From NCBI GenBank assembly GCA_016870275.1, contig VGBZ01000009.1, positions 1 to 64,000 on the forward strand: a stretch of 64,000 nucleotides of DNA, read 5' to 3'. The DNA comes from Actinomycetota bacterium (lineage in GTDB: Bacteria; Actinomycetota; Acidimicrobiia; Acidimicrobiales; Microtrichaceae). The notes beneath the pieces were generated by a model. It was given only the letters and a program-made list of their open reading frames with translations. It was not told where the DNA came from and did no database searches. Of this stretch, positions 8,439-17,072 are shown piece by piece. The translations under genes and the position numbers were made by a program. How positions within the stretch are numbered: position 1 is the first letter of the stretch; each line of letters begins with the position of its first letter.

Positions 8439-9722
8439 TCAACCGGCGTCGAGCAGATCGCTCACGAGCGCCGCCACGGCGCTGCGCTCGGAACGCGAGA
8501 GCGTGACGTGGCCGAAGAGCGGATGCCCCCGCAGCAGTGCGACCACCGAGGCGATGCCGTCACGACGACCGACCCTGAGGTTGTCGCGTTGGGCGACGTC
8601 GTGGGTCAGCACGACACGGCTGCGTTCGCCGAGACGGCTGAGCGCAGTGAGCAGCACCATGCGCTCGAGGTTCTGGGCCTCGTCGACGATCACGAAGCAG
8701 TCGGTGAGCGTCCGTCCACGGATGTGGGTCAACGGGAGCACCTCGACGAGTTCCCGGTCGACGATCTCGTCGATGACAACCGGACCGGCGATCGCCTCGA
8801 GAGCGTCGTGGACCGCTGCGGCCCACGGCGTCATCTTCTCGGACTCCGAACCGGGCAGATAACCGAGTTCCTGACCGCCGACGGCGAACAGGGGACGGAA
8901 CACGATGACCTTCCGGTGGGAACGTCGCTCCAGTACGGCATCGAGACCTGCAGCGAGCGCCAGGACCGACTTGCCGGTGCCCGCAGGACCCCCGAGCGAC
9001 ACGATCCCGACGGACTCGTCGCTGAGCAGGTCGAGTGCCACCCGCTGCTCGGCGGAGCGACCGCGCACGTCGAACAACGAGCGCTCCCCATCGACGAGGT
9101 GGACCTTGCCGTCGGCGCGCACACGTCCGAGTGCCGAGGAACTCGGGCTGCGGAGCACGATACCGGCGTTGACCGGCACGTCCTCGGCGGCACCGATCGA
9201 GACGACCCGGTCGTGGTACAGGGCATCGACGAGGTCGGCGGACTCCTCGATCTCCACCATCCCGGACCACCCGTCCGGATCGACCATCTCGTTGCGGTAC
9301 TCCTCGGCTGGGATGCCCACCACGGACGCCTTGAGGCGCAGCGGCAGGTCCTTGCTCACCAGGACGGCGTCGGCCCCACCATCGGCGAGGTTCCGAGCAA
9401 CGGCCAGGATCCGGTGGTCGTTGACCGACGACGAGAACACGTCGGGCAACGACGAGGTGTCGACGTGGTTCAACTCCACCCTGACCGTTCCCCCCGCAGG
9501 GTTGGTCGGCATCGGTGCAGTCAGGCTGCCGTGGCGTTGGCGCAGGCGTTCGAGTGATCGGAGCGCCTCCCTGGCCGACCACCCGAGCTCCGGGTGGAGT
9601 CGTTTGGCCTCCAACTCAGTGATGACGACGAGGGGGATGACCACCTCGTGCTCATCGAACTTCTCCAGTGCCGCCGGGTCCGCCAGCAGCACCGACGTAT
9701 CGAGGACGTAGGTGCGCGTCAC
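8439..9722 (-). CDS. phoH2: PhoH2-type PIN-PhoH fusion (RNase/helicase)
   Basis: A 427-residue fusion of an N-terminal PIN ribonuclease domain and a C-terminal PhoH ATPase. The PIN domain opens with [13 protein letters not shown] (first acidic residue D8), has ITELEAKR, and continues with SSVNDHRIL and [13 protein letters not shown]. The PhoH domain has a Walker [10 protein letters not shown] at about 244-252 and a Walker B VIVDEAQN. Actinobacterial PhoH2 proteins are RNA helicase/ribonucleases related to toxin-antitoxin modules. The GTG at 9722 is chosen because the PIN strand starts immediately after it; the 18 extra codons upstream code for an Arg-rich stretch unlike the family. A TACGGT hexamer lies 9 nt upstream. 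No separate antitoxin gene is visible beside it. Confidence 0.9.
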   Translation of the reverse strand: MTRTYVLDTSVLLADPAALEKFDEHEVVIPLVVITELEAKRLHPELGWSAREALRSLERLRQRHGSLTAPMPTNPAGGTVRVELNHVDTSSLPDVFSSSVNDHRILAVARNLADGGADAVLVSKDLPLRLKASVVGIPAEEYRNEMVDPDGWSGMVEIEESADLVDALYHDRVVSIGAAEDVPVNAGIVLRSPSSSALGRVRADGKVHLVDGERSLFDVRGRSAEQRVALDLLSDESVGIVSLGGPAGTGKSVLALAAGLDAVLERRSHRKVIVFRPLFAVGGQELGYLPGSESEKMTPWAAAVHDALEAIAGPVVIDEIVDRELVEVLPLTHIRGRTLTDCFVIVDEAQNLERMVLLTALSRLGERSRVVLTHDVAQRDNLRVGRRDGIASVVALLRGHPLFGHVTLSRSERSAVAALVSDLLDAG

Positions 9723-9811
9723 AGTGAAGCGACCGTACCGCCAGCGGACGCGGCCGACGCGGCAATCACGGCGCACGTGCGGTGAACTCGTGGTGAATCC
9801 ACCAACAGGGG

Positions 9812-9817
9812 TACGTT
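9812..9817 (+). promoter_or_regulatory. -10 hexamer TACGTT, leaderless start at 9824
   Basis: TACGTT followed by exactly 6 nt and the GTG of the acyl-CoA dehydrogenase. There is no Shine-Dalgarno. The identical hexamer and spacing precede hemE. Confidence 0.6.
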
Positions 9818-9823
9818 GCGTCG

Positions 9824-11008
9824 GTGAACCTCGATCTGACCGATGAGGAGCTCTCGTTCCGCGATGAGGCCCGCACGTGGCTCCGAGAGCACCTGCCGAA
9901 CGAGGCCCGCCCGCCCGAGGGTCCGGAGATGCGAGCCTTCGACCTGGCCTGGCAGCGCACGCTCCACGACGGTGGCTGGGCCGGGATCAACTGGCCCGTG
10001 GAGTACGGCGGACGGGGGCTGTCCGACATCCAGCAGATGATCTGGTACGAGGAGTTCGCCCTCGCCGATCCGCCGTTCACCCTCAACAACAGCTGCACCT
10101 TCGTCGGGAACAACCACGGCGGCCCGACGCTCATCGCCTGTGGCACCGAGGACCAGAAGGAGCAGTTGCTGCCGCCGATCCTCCGGGGAGAGGTGGTGTG
10201 GTGCCAAGGGTTCTCCGAACCGGGAGCCGGATCAGACCTGGCTTCCCTGAGCACGCGCGCCGAACTCGACGGCGACGAACTCGTCGTGACCGGCCAGAAG
10301 ACGTGGACCTCCTACGCCCACGTGGCCGACCTCCAGGAACTGCTCGTCCGGACCAATCCGGACGCACCCAAGCACAAGGGCATCTCGTGGGTCGTCTGCG
10401 ACATGAACTCCCCCGGGATCGACATCCGACCCATCCAGACCATGAGCCACGTCACCGACTTCTGCGAGGTCTTCTACGACGAGGTCCGGATCCCGGTGAC
10501 CAATGTGGTCGGTGGGATCGACAACGGCTGGCGGACCGCCATGTCCACCCTCAGCTTCGAGCGTGGCACCGGGTTCATGGCGGATCAGGTCGAGCTCGCC
10601 ACGACCGTGGAGCGGCTGATCTCCGAGGCCCGCTCCCGGACCGGCCCCGACGGTGTGCGGCCGGCCATCGCCGACGACGAGATCGCTCGTCGACTGGCGA
10701 CCGCCCGCGCCGAGGTCGCTGCGCTCCGGGCGATGACCGTCGCCGGCGTCTCCCGCAACGCCCGCACGGGGATGCCCGGCCCGGAAGGGTCGATGATCCG
10801 GCTGTTCCACGGCGAACTGCACCAACGTGTCTACCAACTCGCTCTCGAGGTCATCGGTCCGGAGGCCCTGCGCCTCACGCCGGTCGACGGTGAGGGGGTG
10901 TGGACCGGCCCGTACCTGCAGTCGTTCGCCTACACGATCGGTGGCGGTACGACCGACATCCAACGCAACATCGTGGGCGAGCGAGTGCTCGGCCTGCCCC
11001 GGGCCTGA
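9824..11008 (+). CDS. Acyl-CoA dehydrogenase (first of a pair)
   Basis: A 394-residue flavin-dependent acyl-CoA dehydrogenase. Family markers in order: N-terminal helical domain beginning [18 protein letters not shown], the FAD/substrate segment [31 protein letters not shown], and the C-terminal [21 protein letters not shown]. It introduces the 2,3 double bond in acyl-CoA thioesters, passing electrons to ETF. It is immediately followed by a shorter, diverged homologue, the arrangement seen for heteromeric FadE enzymes acting on steroid side chains or other bulky acyl-CoAs in actinobacteria. The GTG start is fixed by the leaderless promoter signature. Confidence 0.92.
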   Translation: MNLDLTDEELSFRDEARTWLREHLPNEARPPEGPEMRAFDLAWQRTLHDGGWAGINWPVEYGGRGLSDIQQMIWYEEFALADPPFTLNNSCTFVGNNHGGPTLIACGTEDQKEQLLPPILRGEVVWCQGFSEPGAGSDLASLSTRAELDGDELVVTGQKTWTSYAHVADLQELLVRTNPDAPKHKGISWVVCDMNSPGIDIRPIQTMSHVTDFCEVFYDEVRIPVTNVVGGIDNGWRTAMSTLSFERGTGFMADQVELATTVERLISEARSRTGPDGVRPAIADDEIARRLATARAEVAALRAMTVAGVSRNARTGMPGPEGSMIRLFHGELHQRVYQLALEVIGPEALRLTPVDGEGVWTGPYLQSFAYTIGGGTTDIQRNIVGERVLGLPRA

Positions 11009-11017
11009 GGGAGCGAC

Positions 11018-12034
11018 GTGGACCTCCTCCCCACCCCCGAACAGGATGAGATCGTCGCCACCGTTCGGGCGCAACTCGAGTCGGACTTCGATCTCCACGG
11101 CCTGGCCCGGTCCGATGGCGCCTCCCGGGTGATCGATCCCGAACTGTGGGTGCGGTGCGCCGAGTTGGGATGGTTCGGGCTCGGTCTTGAGGAGTCCCTC
11201 GGCGGTGTCGGCTACGGCCTGGCCGAGGAGACGCTGTTGTTCGAGCAACTCGGCCGACACGCCACGCCGGGGCCGTTCCTCGCCACCGTGCTCGGCGCCA
11301 GACTCGCTGCTGAGACCGGAGCGGCCGACGTGACCGCTGCGATCCTCGACGGCTCGGCGCCCGTGGCGCTCGCAGAGGTCGAGGCCGCTGCGCCCGGAGA
11401 TGCCCACCTCCGGATCAGCGACCTCGATGGCGCGGCGTACGCCCTGGTGGTCACCGCCGACCGGATCGTGCTCCTCGATGCCGCAGCGCTCGACGCCGCA
11501 CCACTCGAGTCGCTCGACCTGCTGGTACCCCTGTCGACGTCGCCGTTGCCGGACCTGTCCGACCCGGTGGCGACCCTCGCCGGCGACGCCAGCGACCGTC
11601 TGCGTCTCCGGGGAACGGTGCTCGTCGGGGCCCAACTCGCCGGGATCGCCACCGGCACCGCCGAGCAGTCGGTCGCCTACGCAGTGGATCGCGAACAGTT
11701 CGGAGTGCCCATCGGGTCGTTCCAGGCGGTCAAGCACCGCTGTGCCGACATGGCGGTCCGGGCCGAGGCGGCGACGAGCTCCATCCGGCTCGCTGCGTTG
11801 GCGCTCGCCGGACGGCGCCCCGAGGCCGGGTTCCTCGTCGAGGCGGCTCGGGTCGTCGCCACCGATGCCGCCGTGGCCAACTCCCAGACCAACGTGTTCA
11901 ACCACGGCGGGATCGGGTTCACCTGGGAGCACACCGCCCACCGCTACGTCACCCGTGCGCAGATCCTCAGCCGCACGCTCGGTGACCGACACGCCCACCT
12001 CGCAGCCCTGTTGGAGGAAACCGCTCCCTGCTGA
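11018..12034 (+). CDS. Acyl-CoA dehydrogenase (second, shorter partner)
   Basis: A 338-residue acyl-CoA dehydrogenase-like protein, shorter than typical homotetrameric enzymes. It keeps the N-terminal helical domain (LLPTPEQDEIVATVRAQL), a FGLGLEESLGGVGYGLAEE segment and the C-terminal VDREQFGVPIGSFQAVKHR signature, but the central strand region is Ala/Asp-rich and diverged. Together with the upstream gene it probably forms a heteromeric enzyme in which only one subunit type is fully catalytic; this is inferred from known FadE pairs. It starts at a GTG nine bases after the previous stop with a GAGGGAG ribosome-binding site at 11007-11013 that overlaps that stop. Confidence 0.88.
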   Translation: MDLLPTPEQDEIVATVRAQLESDFDLHGLARSDGASRVIDPELWVRCAELGWFGLGLEESLGGVGYGLAEETLLFEQLGRHATPGPFLATVLGARLAAETGAADVTAAILDGSAPVALAEVEAAAPGDAHLRISDLDGAAYALVVTADRIVLLDAAALDAAPLESLDLLVPLSTSPLPDLSDPVATLAGDASDRLRLRGTVLVGAQLAGIATGTAEQSVAYAVDREQFGVPIGSFQAVKHRCADMAVRAEAATSSIRLAALALAGRRPEAGFLVEAARVVATDAAVANSQTNVFNHGGIGFTWEHTAHRYVTRAQILSRTLGDRHAHLAALLEETAPC

Positions 12035-12040
12035 TCCACC

Positions 12041-12046
12041 TAGGCT
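12041..12046 (+). promoter_or_regulatory. -10 hexamer TAGGCT, leaderless start at 12053
   Basis: TAGGCT with exactly 6 nt to the second of two adjacent GTG codons (12050 and 12053). The same TAGGCT-N6-GTG occurs before the DtxR-family gene, which favours 12053 as the start. Confidence 0.5.
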
Positions 12047-12052
12047 GGGGTG

Positions 12053-13309
12053 GTGGATTCCCTGACCCTCTCAGAGGACCTGCTCTCGGGCCGTCGAGAG
12101 ATCGGGTCCAACACCTCGCTGATGGTAGGCGGATCGGAGCTCGAGGAGTTCGCTCCCGGCGTGGGCTTCGTCCGCAGCTTCGGCAACGTCACCGCTCTCG
12201 AGGACGACGGCGAGCTCCTGCTCGTCGACGCCGGCGGCCCCATCCATGCTCCCGGTCTGCGTGACGAGATCCGTCGCTGGAGCACAGCTCCCCTCACGAG
12301 CGCCATCTACACGCACGGTCACGTCGACCACGTCGCTGCGGTGCCGCTGTTCGAAGCCGACGGCGACGAGGTCACTGTCGTCGCCCACCGGCGGGTGGCG
12401 GACCGCTTCGACCGCTACGTGTTGACCAACGGATACAACGGCATCATCAACCAGCGGCAGTTCCAACTCGCCGAGCCGATCTTCCCCAAATCGTTCCGTC
12501 ACCCAGACCGTGTCTATGACCGCGACCTCGTCGTCGAACACGGATCACTCCGTGTGGAACTCCACCACGCCCGGGGCGAGACCGACGACCACACGTGGGT
12601 GTGGCTCCCGGACAGACGGGTGCTGTGCACCGGCGACCTGTTCATCTGGGCGAGCCCGAACTGTGGCAACCCGCAGAAGGCGCAGCGCTACCCGGCCGAG
12701 TGGGCTGCGGCGCTGCGCACCATGTCCGAGCAGGGCGCCGAGTTGATGCTGCCCGGTCACGGCCTGCCCATCGCCGGAGCCGAACGGATCAGCGAGGTAC
12801 TGCGAACCAGCGCCGAGTGGCTCGAATCACTGCTGGAACAGACGCTCGACCTCATGAACCGGGGGGCCACGCTCGACACCTGCCTCGGTGAGGTCCGGGT
12901 TCCCGGCCAACTCGAGGGTCTGCCGTGGCTGCAGCCGAGCTACGACGACCCGGAGTTCGTCGTGCACAACATCTGGCGTCTCTACGGCGGCTGGTACGAC
13001 GGCGACCCGTCGCACCTCAAACCGGCGCCCGCCGTCGCACTCGCCAGCGAGCTCGTCAGCTTGGCCGGCGGCACGGCCGCAGTCGTGGCCCGAGCCGACG
13101 AACTGCTCGCCACCGGGGACCTGCGACTCGCCGCCCACCTGGCAGAACTCGCATGGCAGGCCGATCCAGATGGGGCGTCGGTCGCAGAGATCAGGATGCG
13201 CGTCAACGAGGCCCGATCCCGAGCCGAGACCTCGGTCATGGCCCGGGGCATCTTCACCTGGGCCGCAGCAGAGGCCCGCATGGCCTGCGATTCGAACGAC
13301 ACGCCGTGA
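12053..13309 (+). CDS. MBL-fold hydrolase, alkylsulfatase (SdsA-like) type
   Basis: A 418-residue metallo-beta-lactamase-fold protein. The binuclear metal motif is THGHVDHVAA (HxHxDH), with further ligands in ARGETDDHTW, VLCTGDLF and LMLPGHGLP. The C-terminal half contains the alkylsulfatase dimerisation-domain landmark IWRLYGGWYDGDPSHLKP followed by a helical region. Family members (SdsA1 type) cleave primary or secondary alkyl sulfates; others hydrolyse lactones or thioesters, so the substrate stays open. No signal peptide is seen, unlike periplasmic SdsA1. Its stop overlaps the GTG of the decayed corA by four bases. Confidence 0.83.
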   Translation: MDSLTLSEDLLSGRREIGSNTSLMVGGSELEEFAPGVGFVRSFGNVTALEDDGELLLVDAGGPIHAPGLRDEIRRWSTAPLTSAIYTHGHVDHVAAVPLFEADGDEVTVVAHRRVADRFDRYVLTNGYNGIINQRQFQLAEPIFPKSFRHPDRVYDRDLVVEHGSLRVELHHARGETDDHTWVWLPDRRVLCTGDLFIWASPNCGNPQKAQRYPAEWAAALRTMSEQGAELMLPGHGLPIAGAERISEVLRTSAEWLESLLEQTLDLMNRGATLDTCLGEVRVPGQLEGLPWLQPSYDDPEFVVHNIWRLYGGWYDGDPSHLKPAPAVALASELVSLAGGTAAVVARADELLATGDLRLAAHLAELAWQADPDGASVAEIRMRVNEARSRAETSVMARGIFTWAAAEARMACDSNDTP

Positions 13310-13988
13310 TCGTTGCTCAGGGCGTGTGCCACGACGGACTGGCCGTCGACGGCCAGGGCCGCTTCGACGAGCTAGCCGAACGGCGCCGGCTCGATTCCGA
13401 CGGCAGTCGCACCTTCGCGTCGGTGGGGCTCGCCGACCCGACACCGTCCGAACTCGACGACGTCAGGGACGCCTTCGGCATCCATCCCCTGGCGATCGAG
13501 GACGCTGCCGGCAACGAGGAGCGAATCTTCTCGGCCGCAACCGTGAAGGATCCGACCGAGGAGATCTACCGACTGAGGCGGTGGTGCTGGAGCTGTCCCG
13601 GGTGGTGGCGCCTCCCATCGAAGTCCTCGCCACGCTCCGCCATGCGGACTAACCGGTCCTCAGCGACGAGCTCCGCCACCTCCTCTCCGACACCGACGAC
13701 GACGTGCAACAGGTGACCGAGACGCTGCGCGCCGACCGTGACCTGCTGCTCACGGCCCTCGAGGCGAACCTGACCAAAGTCAGCATCCGCTAGAACGAGG
13801 ACATGCGGAAGATGTCCACCTACGCCGCCATCATCGCAGTACCCACGGCCATCGCCGGCATCTACGGGTTGAACTTCAAGCACATGCCGGAGCGTGAGAC
13901 CGAGTACGGGTTCTGGATCGTGTTGGGGGTGATCGGATCGATCCATGTGATCCTCTGGTCACGATTCAAGAAGTCAGGTTGGCTGTGA
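13306..13988 (+). pseudogene. corA: Decayed CorA-type Mg2+ transporter gene
   Basis: Three pieces of one CorA protein lie in order. From a GTG at 13306 the frame gives the CorA N-domain (VGLADPTPSELDDV, HPLAIEDA). The next codons jump to NEERIF and DPTEEIYRLRR, which in intact CorA lie some 110 residues later, so about 340 bases are missing. At about 13580 one base is lost; restoring it gives RLRRVVLELSRVV in the next frame. That frame is interrupted by TAA at 13650-13652 and TAG at 13791-13793, the latter replacing the conserved Gln of the VSxRQNEDMRK motif. The last part keeps the channel helices, MRKMSTYAAIIAVP, the GxN signature IYGLNF and the C-terminal FKKSGWL. The start and stop still overlap both neighbours by four bases, so it is still within the transcript. 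No functional transporter can be made. Confidence 0.9.
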
Positions 13989-14803
13989 CCGTCGCTGAGA
14001 TGTTCCGTGTGGACGGAGCAGTGGCGCTCGTGACCGGCGCCGGTCGGGGTATCGGTCGGGCCACGGCACTGGCGCTCGCCGAGGCCGGTGCCGACGTGGT
14101 CGTGAGTGCCCGTACAGCCGAGCAGGTCGAGGACACCGCATCGGCGATCCGCTCGATCGGCAGGCGGGCCGTGGCCGTCGTGGCCGACGTCAACGACCTC
14201 GACGGACTCGCAGCGCTGCCCGAGGCCGCCATGGCCGAACTCGGTGGTCTCGACATCCTGGTGAACAACGCCGGCGGCTCCTTCCCCAAACCGCTGCTCG
14301 ACACCTCGGCCCGCTCGTTCGAGCAGGCGTTCCACTTCAACGTCACGACTGCATTCGAGCTCACCAAGCTGTCCGTTCCGGCCCTGCTCGCAGGTGGTGG
14401 AGGGTCGATCGTCAACATCTCCTCCGCCATCGGTCGGCTGTCGGACCGGGGCTTCGCCGCCTACGGCACCGCCAAGGCGGCGCTCACGCACCTCACCCGG
14501 CTCACCGCCTGTGACCTCGCACCACACATCCGGGTCAACGGGATCGCGGTCGGCTCGGTCGCCACCTCGGCGCTCGACATGGTGCTCGTCGACGCGTCGA
14601 TCCGGAACCAGATGGAGGCCTCCACTCCGCTGCGCCGACTCGGCCGCCCCGAGGACATCGCCGCCGGCGTCGTCTACCTCTGCTCGGATGCCGGATCGTT
14701 CATCACCGGCAAGCTCCTCGAGATCGACGGGGGCGTCGAGGCACCCACCCTCGGGCTGGGTCTTCCCGATCTGGAACCGGACGGCGAGGACGCAGGGTTG
14801 TGA
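13985..14803 (+). CDS. SDR-family oxidoreductase
   Basis: A 272-residue short-chain dehydrogenase/reductase. The cofactor motif TGAGRGIG is at residues 17-24, NNAGG follows, and the catalytic Ser and YxxxK are in VNISSA and YGTAK. PLRRLGRPEDIAAG and the terminal ITGKLLEIDGG are typical of classical SDRs of the FabG/3-hydroxyacyl-CoA dehydrogenase type. I chose the GTG at 13985, which overlaps the corA pseudogene stop as GTGA; a TTG six bases upstream is the alternative. Position between acyl-CoA dehydrogenases and an enoyl-CoA hydratase suggests a beta-oxidation-like step, by context only. Confidence 0.88.
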   Translation: MTVAEMFRVDGAVALVTGAGRGIGRATALALAEAGADVVVSARTAEQVEDTASAIRSIGRRAVAVVADVNDLDGLAALPEAAMAELGGLDILVNNAGGSFPKPLLDTSARSFEQAFHFNVTTAFELTKLSVPALLAGGGGSIVNISSAIGRLSDRGFAAYGTAKAALTHLTRLTACDLAPHIRVNGIAVGSVATSALDMVLVDASIRNQMEASTPLRRLGRPEDIAAGVVYLCSDAGSFITGKLLEIDGGVEAPTLGLGLPDLEPDGEDAGL

Positions 14804-14822
14804 CGCAGGCGTCCGGCGCTGG

Positions 14823-14828
14823 TAGAAC
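14823..14828 (+). promoter_or_regulatory. -10-like hexamer TAGAAC, leaderless start at 14835
   Basis: TAGAAC with exactly 6 nt to the ATG of the small protein gene. The last base departs from TANNNT. No Shine-Dalgarno is present. Confidence 0.4.
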
Positions 14829-14834
14829 CGCCCC

Positions 14835-15197
14835 ATGAGCACCACACCCAGCGAGAGCGATGCGACCGTCGATGCGATCCTGCACCTCGGTCACGGATTC
14901 GCCGAGGATGAACGCCCCAAGGTCGTCGAACTGCTCGACCAGATCAACCGTCACCTGATCGGTCGGCCGTCCGATGAGGTGACCATGGATATCCACGTCA
15001 AGGATCGCGATCACGTCAACCAACGGATCACCCTCGAGGGTCAGGTCGGGGGTCTGCCGCAGATCGTCGCCAGCCACGCCGAGGACGGCGCCCACGACGC
15101 TGACGCCGTGTGGCACGGAGTGATCAAGGTGCGTCAGGAGTTCATCCGGCAGCTCGACGACCTCAAGGACGAGCGCCGACCCCACCACCGGCACTGA
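14835..15197 (+). CDS. Small protein, possibly HPF/RaiA-like
   Basis: A 120-residue soluble protein. I do not recognise it with confidence. It has an alpha/beta look: a helix EDERPKVVELLDQINRHLIG, strands around VTMDIHVKDRD and QRITLEGQVG, then VASHAEDGAHDADAVW and a C-terminal helix IKVRQEFIRQLDDLKDERR with a His-rich end. A two-helix, strand-rich layout with paired basic and acidic helices recalls ribosome hibernation factors of the S30AE fold, but key residues are not clear and the match is weak. The coding pattern and the start signal support a real gene. It lies between the SDR and enoyl-CoA hydratase genes and could be independently transcribed. Confidence 0.6.
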   Translation: MSTTPSESDATVDAILHLGHGFAEDERPKVVELLDQINRHLIGRPSDEVTMDIHVKDRDHVNQRITLEGQVGGLPQIVASHAEDGAHDADAVWHGVIKVRQEFIRQLDDLKDERRPHHRH

Positions 15198-15206
15198 CCC
15201 GGCAAC

Positions 15207-15212
15207 AGGAGG
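15207..15212 (+). promoter_or_regulatory. Shine-Dalgarno AGGAGG deciding the start at 15218
   Basis: A perfect AGGAGG five bases before GTG 15218. It decides the enoyl-CoA hydratase start, since the open frame runs 36 codons further upstream into the preceding gene. Confidence 0.8.
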
Positions 15213-15217
15213 CACCC

Positions 15218-16018
15218 GTGCCCGCACTGACCACCGAACGCGACGGCCACCTGCTGATCGCCACCCTGAACCGGCCGGAACGCCAGAACGCCATCAACGG
15301 CGAGATGCTCGTCCGGCTGTACGACGCCTACGTCGAGGCCGACACGAATCCGGACATCCGCGTCCTGATCCTCACCGGGGCGGGAGGCAACTTCTGCTCC
15401 GGCATGGACCTGAAGGAGATGGCGGACGGGTTCCAGGGCGACACCGGCGAAATCGACGTCCAGGGTCGTCTGGCCGAAGATCCCGAGCTCCATTGGAAGG
15501 CGCTCCTGCGGACGTGGAAGCCCATGGTCCCCCTGATCGTCGCAGTCGAGGGAACCGCCATTGCCGGGGGCACGGAACTCCTGGGAGCGACGGAGATCCG
15601 AGTCGCAGGAGCGTCGTCCAGGATCGGCATCGCCGAGGTCCGGAGAGCGCTCTACCCGATGGGCGGATCAGCCGTCCGGATCCCCCGGCAGATCCCGTGG
15701 GCCCGGGCCGCTGAGCTCCTGTTGTGCGGCAACACGATCACGGCAGCCGAGGCCTTCGACCTGGGCCTCGTCAACCACGTCACCCCTGACGGGGACGCAC
15801 TCGAGCGAGCCAAGGAGATCGGCCGGACGATCTGCGCCAACGGTCCGATCGCCGTCCAGGCCCTCCTGCGAACACTGCGTGAGACCAACGGCATGACCGA
15901 GTCGGAGGCCCTCGAACACGAGTTCACCTACGGCTGGGACGTGTTCGCCTCAGAGGACGCCAAGGAAGGGGCCCGGGCCTTCAAGGAGAAGCGGGAACCC
16001 AACTACCAGGGGAAGTGA
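15218..16018 (+). CDS. Enoyl-CoA hydratase/isomerase family (crotonase)
   Basis: A 266-residue crotonase-fold protein. LNRPERQNAINGEML begins the fold, GAGGNFCSGMDLKEM forms the first oxyanion-hole segment, and VEGTAIAGGTELLGATEI the second. The position of the first hydratase Glu is occupied by VRRALYPMGGSAV, so the enzyme may be a hydratase of modified specificity or an isomerase rather than a canonical EchA. It acts on acyl-CoA thioesters in the cytoplasm. The neighbours (acyl-CoA dehydrogenase pair, SDR, F420-type LLM) make a catabolic acyl-CoA pathway likely. The next gene starts six bases downstream. Confidence 0.9.
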   Translation: MPALTTERDGHLLIATLNRPERQNAINGEMLVRLYDAYVEADTNPDIRVLILTGAGGNFCSGMDLKEMADGFQGDTGEIDVQGRLAEDPELHWKALLRTWKPMVPLIVAVEGTAIAGGTELLGATEIRVAGASSRIGIAEVRRALYPMGGSAVRIPRQIPWARAAELLLCGNTITAAEAFDLGLVNHVTPDGDALERAKEIGRTICANGPIAVQALLRTLRETNGMTESEALEHEFTYGWDVFASEDAKEGARAFKEKREPNYQGK

Positions 16019-16024
16019 GCAACC

Positions 16025-17053
16025 ATGGACCTCGGACTCATGCACGGATACTGGGGCCAGCTCCCGCCCGACGGCTGGGTGGAGCGCTCCATCACCGCCG
16101 AGCAGGCCGGCTTCACGTCCATCTGGACCGCCGAGGCCTGGGGGTCCGACGCCCTCACGCCGCTCGCGTACCTGGCGGCAGTCACCGAACGGGTCCAACT
16201 CGGCACCTCCGTGGTGCAGCTCGCCGCCCGCACCCCCTCGGCGGTCGCCATGTCGGCGATCACCATGGACCACCTCACCGGCGGGCGATTCCGACTGGGG
16301 CTGGGCGTGTCCGGCCCGCAGGTGGTCGAGGGCTGGTACGGACGCCCGTCCGACAAGCCGCTCGCTCGCACCCGCGAGTACGTCGAGATCATCCGCCGGG
16401 TCGTCGCCCGTGAGGACAAGCTCGAGTTCGCCGGCGAGTTCTATCAGCACCCCTACACCGGGGAGGGCAGCACCGGACTCGGCAAACCGCTCCGGTCGAT
16501 CGTCCACCCGCTGCGCCCGCACATCCCGATCTACCTCGGCGCCGAGGGCCCCAAGAACGTGGCCCAGACCGCTGAGATCGCCGACGGCTGGTTGCCGCTC
16601 TACTACTCACCGTTCCGTCAGGAGGTCTACGCCGATCAGCTCGCCGGCGCCGGGCCGAACTTCGAGGTCGCAGCGCTGTGCCCGTTCGTGGTGACCGCCG
16701 ACGACCGGGACGAGACCATCGAGGCCGCACTCGGGATGACCCGGGCGATGCTGGCGTTCTACATCGGCGGCATGGGCGCCAAGGGTCAGAACTACCACAC
16801 CAAGCTCGCCGCACGGATGGGGCTCGGCGAGCAGGCGGAGCGGATCCAGGACCTGTTCTTCGAGGATCGGCGCGACGAGGCCGTGAACGAGGTCCCTGTG
16901 GCCTTCGCCGACGAGATCTCGCTCGTCGGCACCCCCGGCCGCATCCGGGAGCGTGTGGCGGCGTGGAAGGAATCCGCTGTGACCGAGATCCTGATCCACG
17001 CCGGGACGAGCGAACAGCTCCGTCAGGCGGCGGAGATCATCCTCCCGGTCTGA
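16025..17053 (+). CDS. LLM-class F420-dependent oxidoreductase
   Basis: A 342-residue luciferase-like monooxygenase-fold protein. Landmarks are ITAEQAGFTSIWTAEAWGSD, RVQLGTSVVQLAARTP, MDHLTGGRFRLGLGVSGPQV and VEGWYGRP, the pattern of the actinobacterial F420-dependent subgroup. The C-terminal SLVGTPGRIRERVAAWKES segment closes the barrel. It probably uses reduced F420 in redox conversion of an acyl-CoA or xenobiotic; the substrate is not evident. A GGGGAAG ribosome-binding site overlaps the end of the hydratase gene, so both are one operon. Transcription ends at a hairpin that contains the stop codon. Confidence 0.88.
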   Translation: MDLGLMHGYWGQLPPDGWVERSITAEQAGFTSIWTAEAWGSDALTPLAYLAAVTERVQLGTSVVQLAARTPSAVAMSAITMDHLTGGRFRLGLGVSGPQVVEGWYGRPSDKPLARTREYVEIIRRVVAREDKLEFAGEFYQHPYTGEGSTGLGKPLRSIVHPLRPHIPIYLGAEGPKNVAQTAEIADGWLPLYYSPFRQEVYADQLAGAGPNFEVAALCPFVVTADDRDETIEAALGMTRAMLAFYIGGMGAKGQNYHTKLAARMGLGEQAERIQDLFFEDRRDEAVNEVPVAFADEISLVGTPGRIRERVAAWKESAVTEILIHAGTSEQLRQAAEIILPV

Positions 17054-17072
17054 GTCCGACCGATCAGACCGG
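17045..17072. terminator. Bidirectional hairpin containing both stop codons
   Basis: A perfect 9-bp inverted repeat, CCGGTCTGA and TCAGACCGG, separated by 10 bases. The TGA of the forward LLM gene and the TGA of the reverse amidase each sit in one arm. There is no T-run, as is common in GC-rich genomes. Confidence 0.6.

Noticed and set aside
13803-13988. Independent 61-residue membrane protein gene
   Set aside because: It is the C-terminal end of CorA in the same frame as the preceding corA remnant, cut off only by the TAG at 13791.
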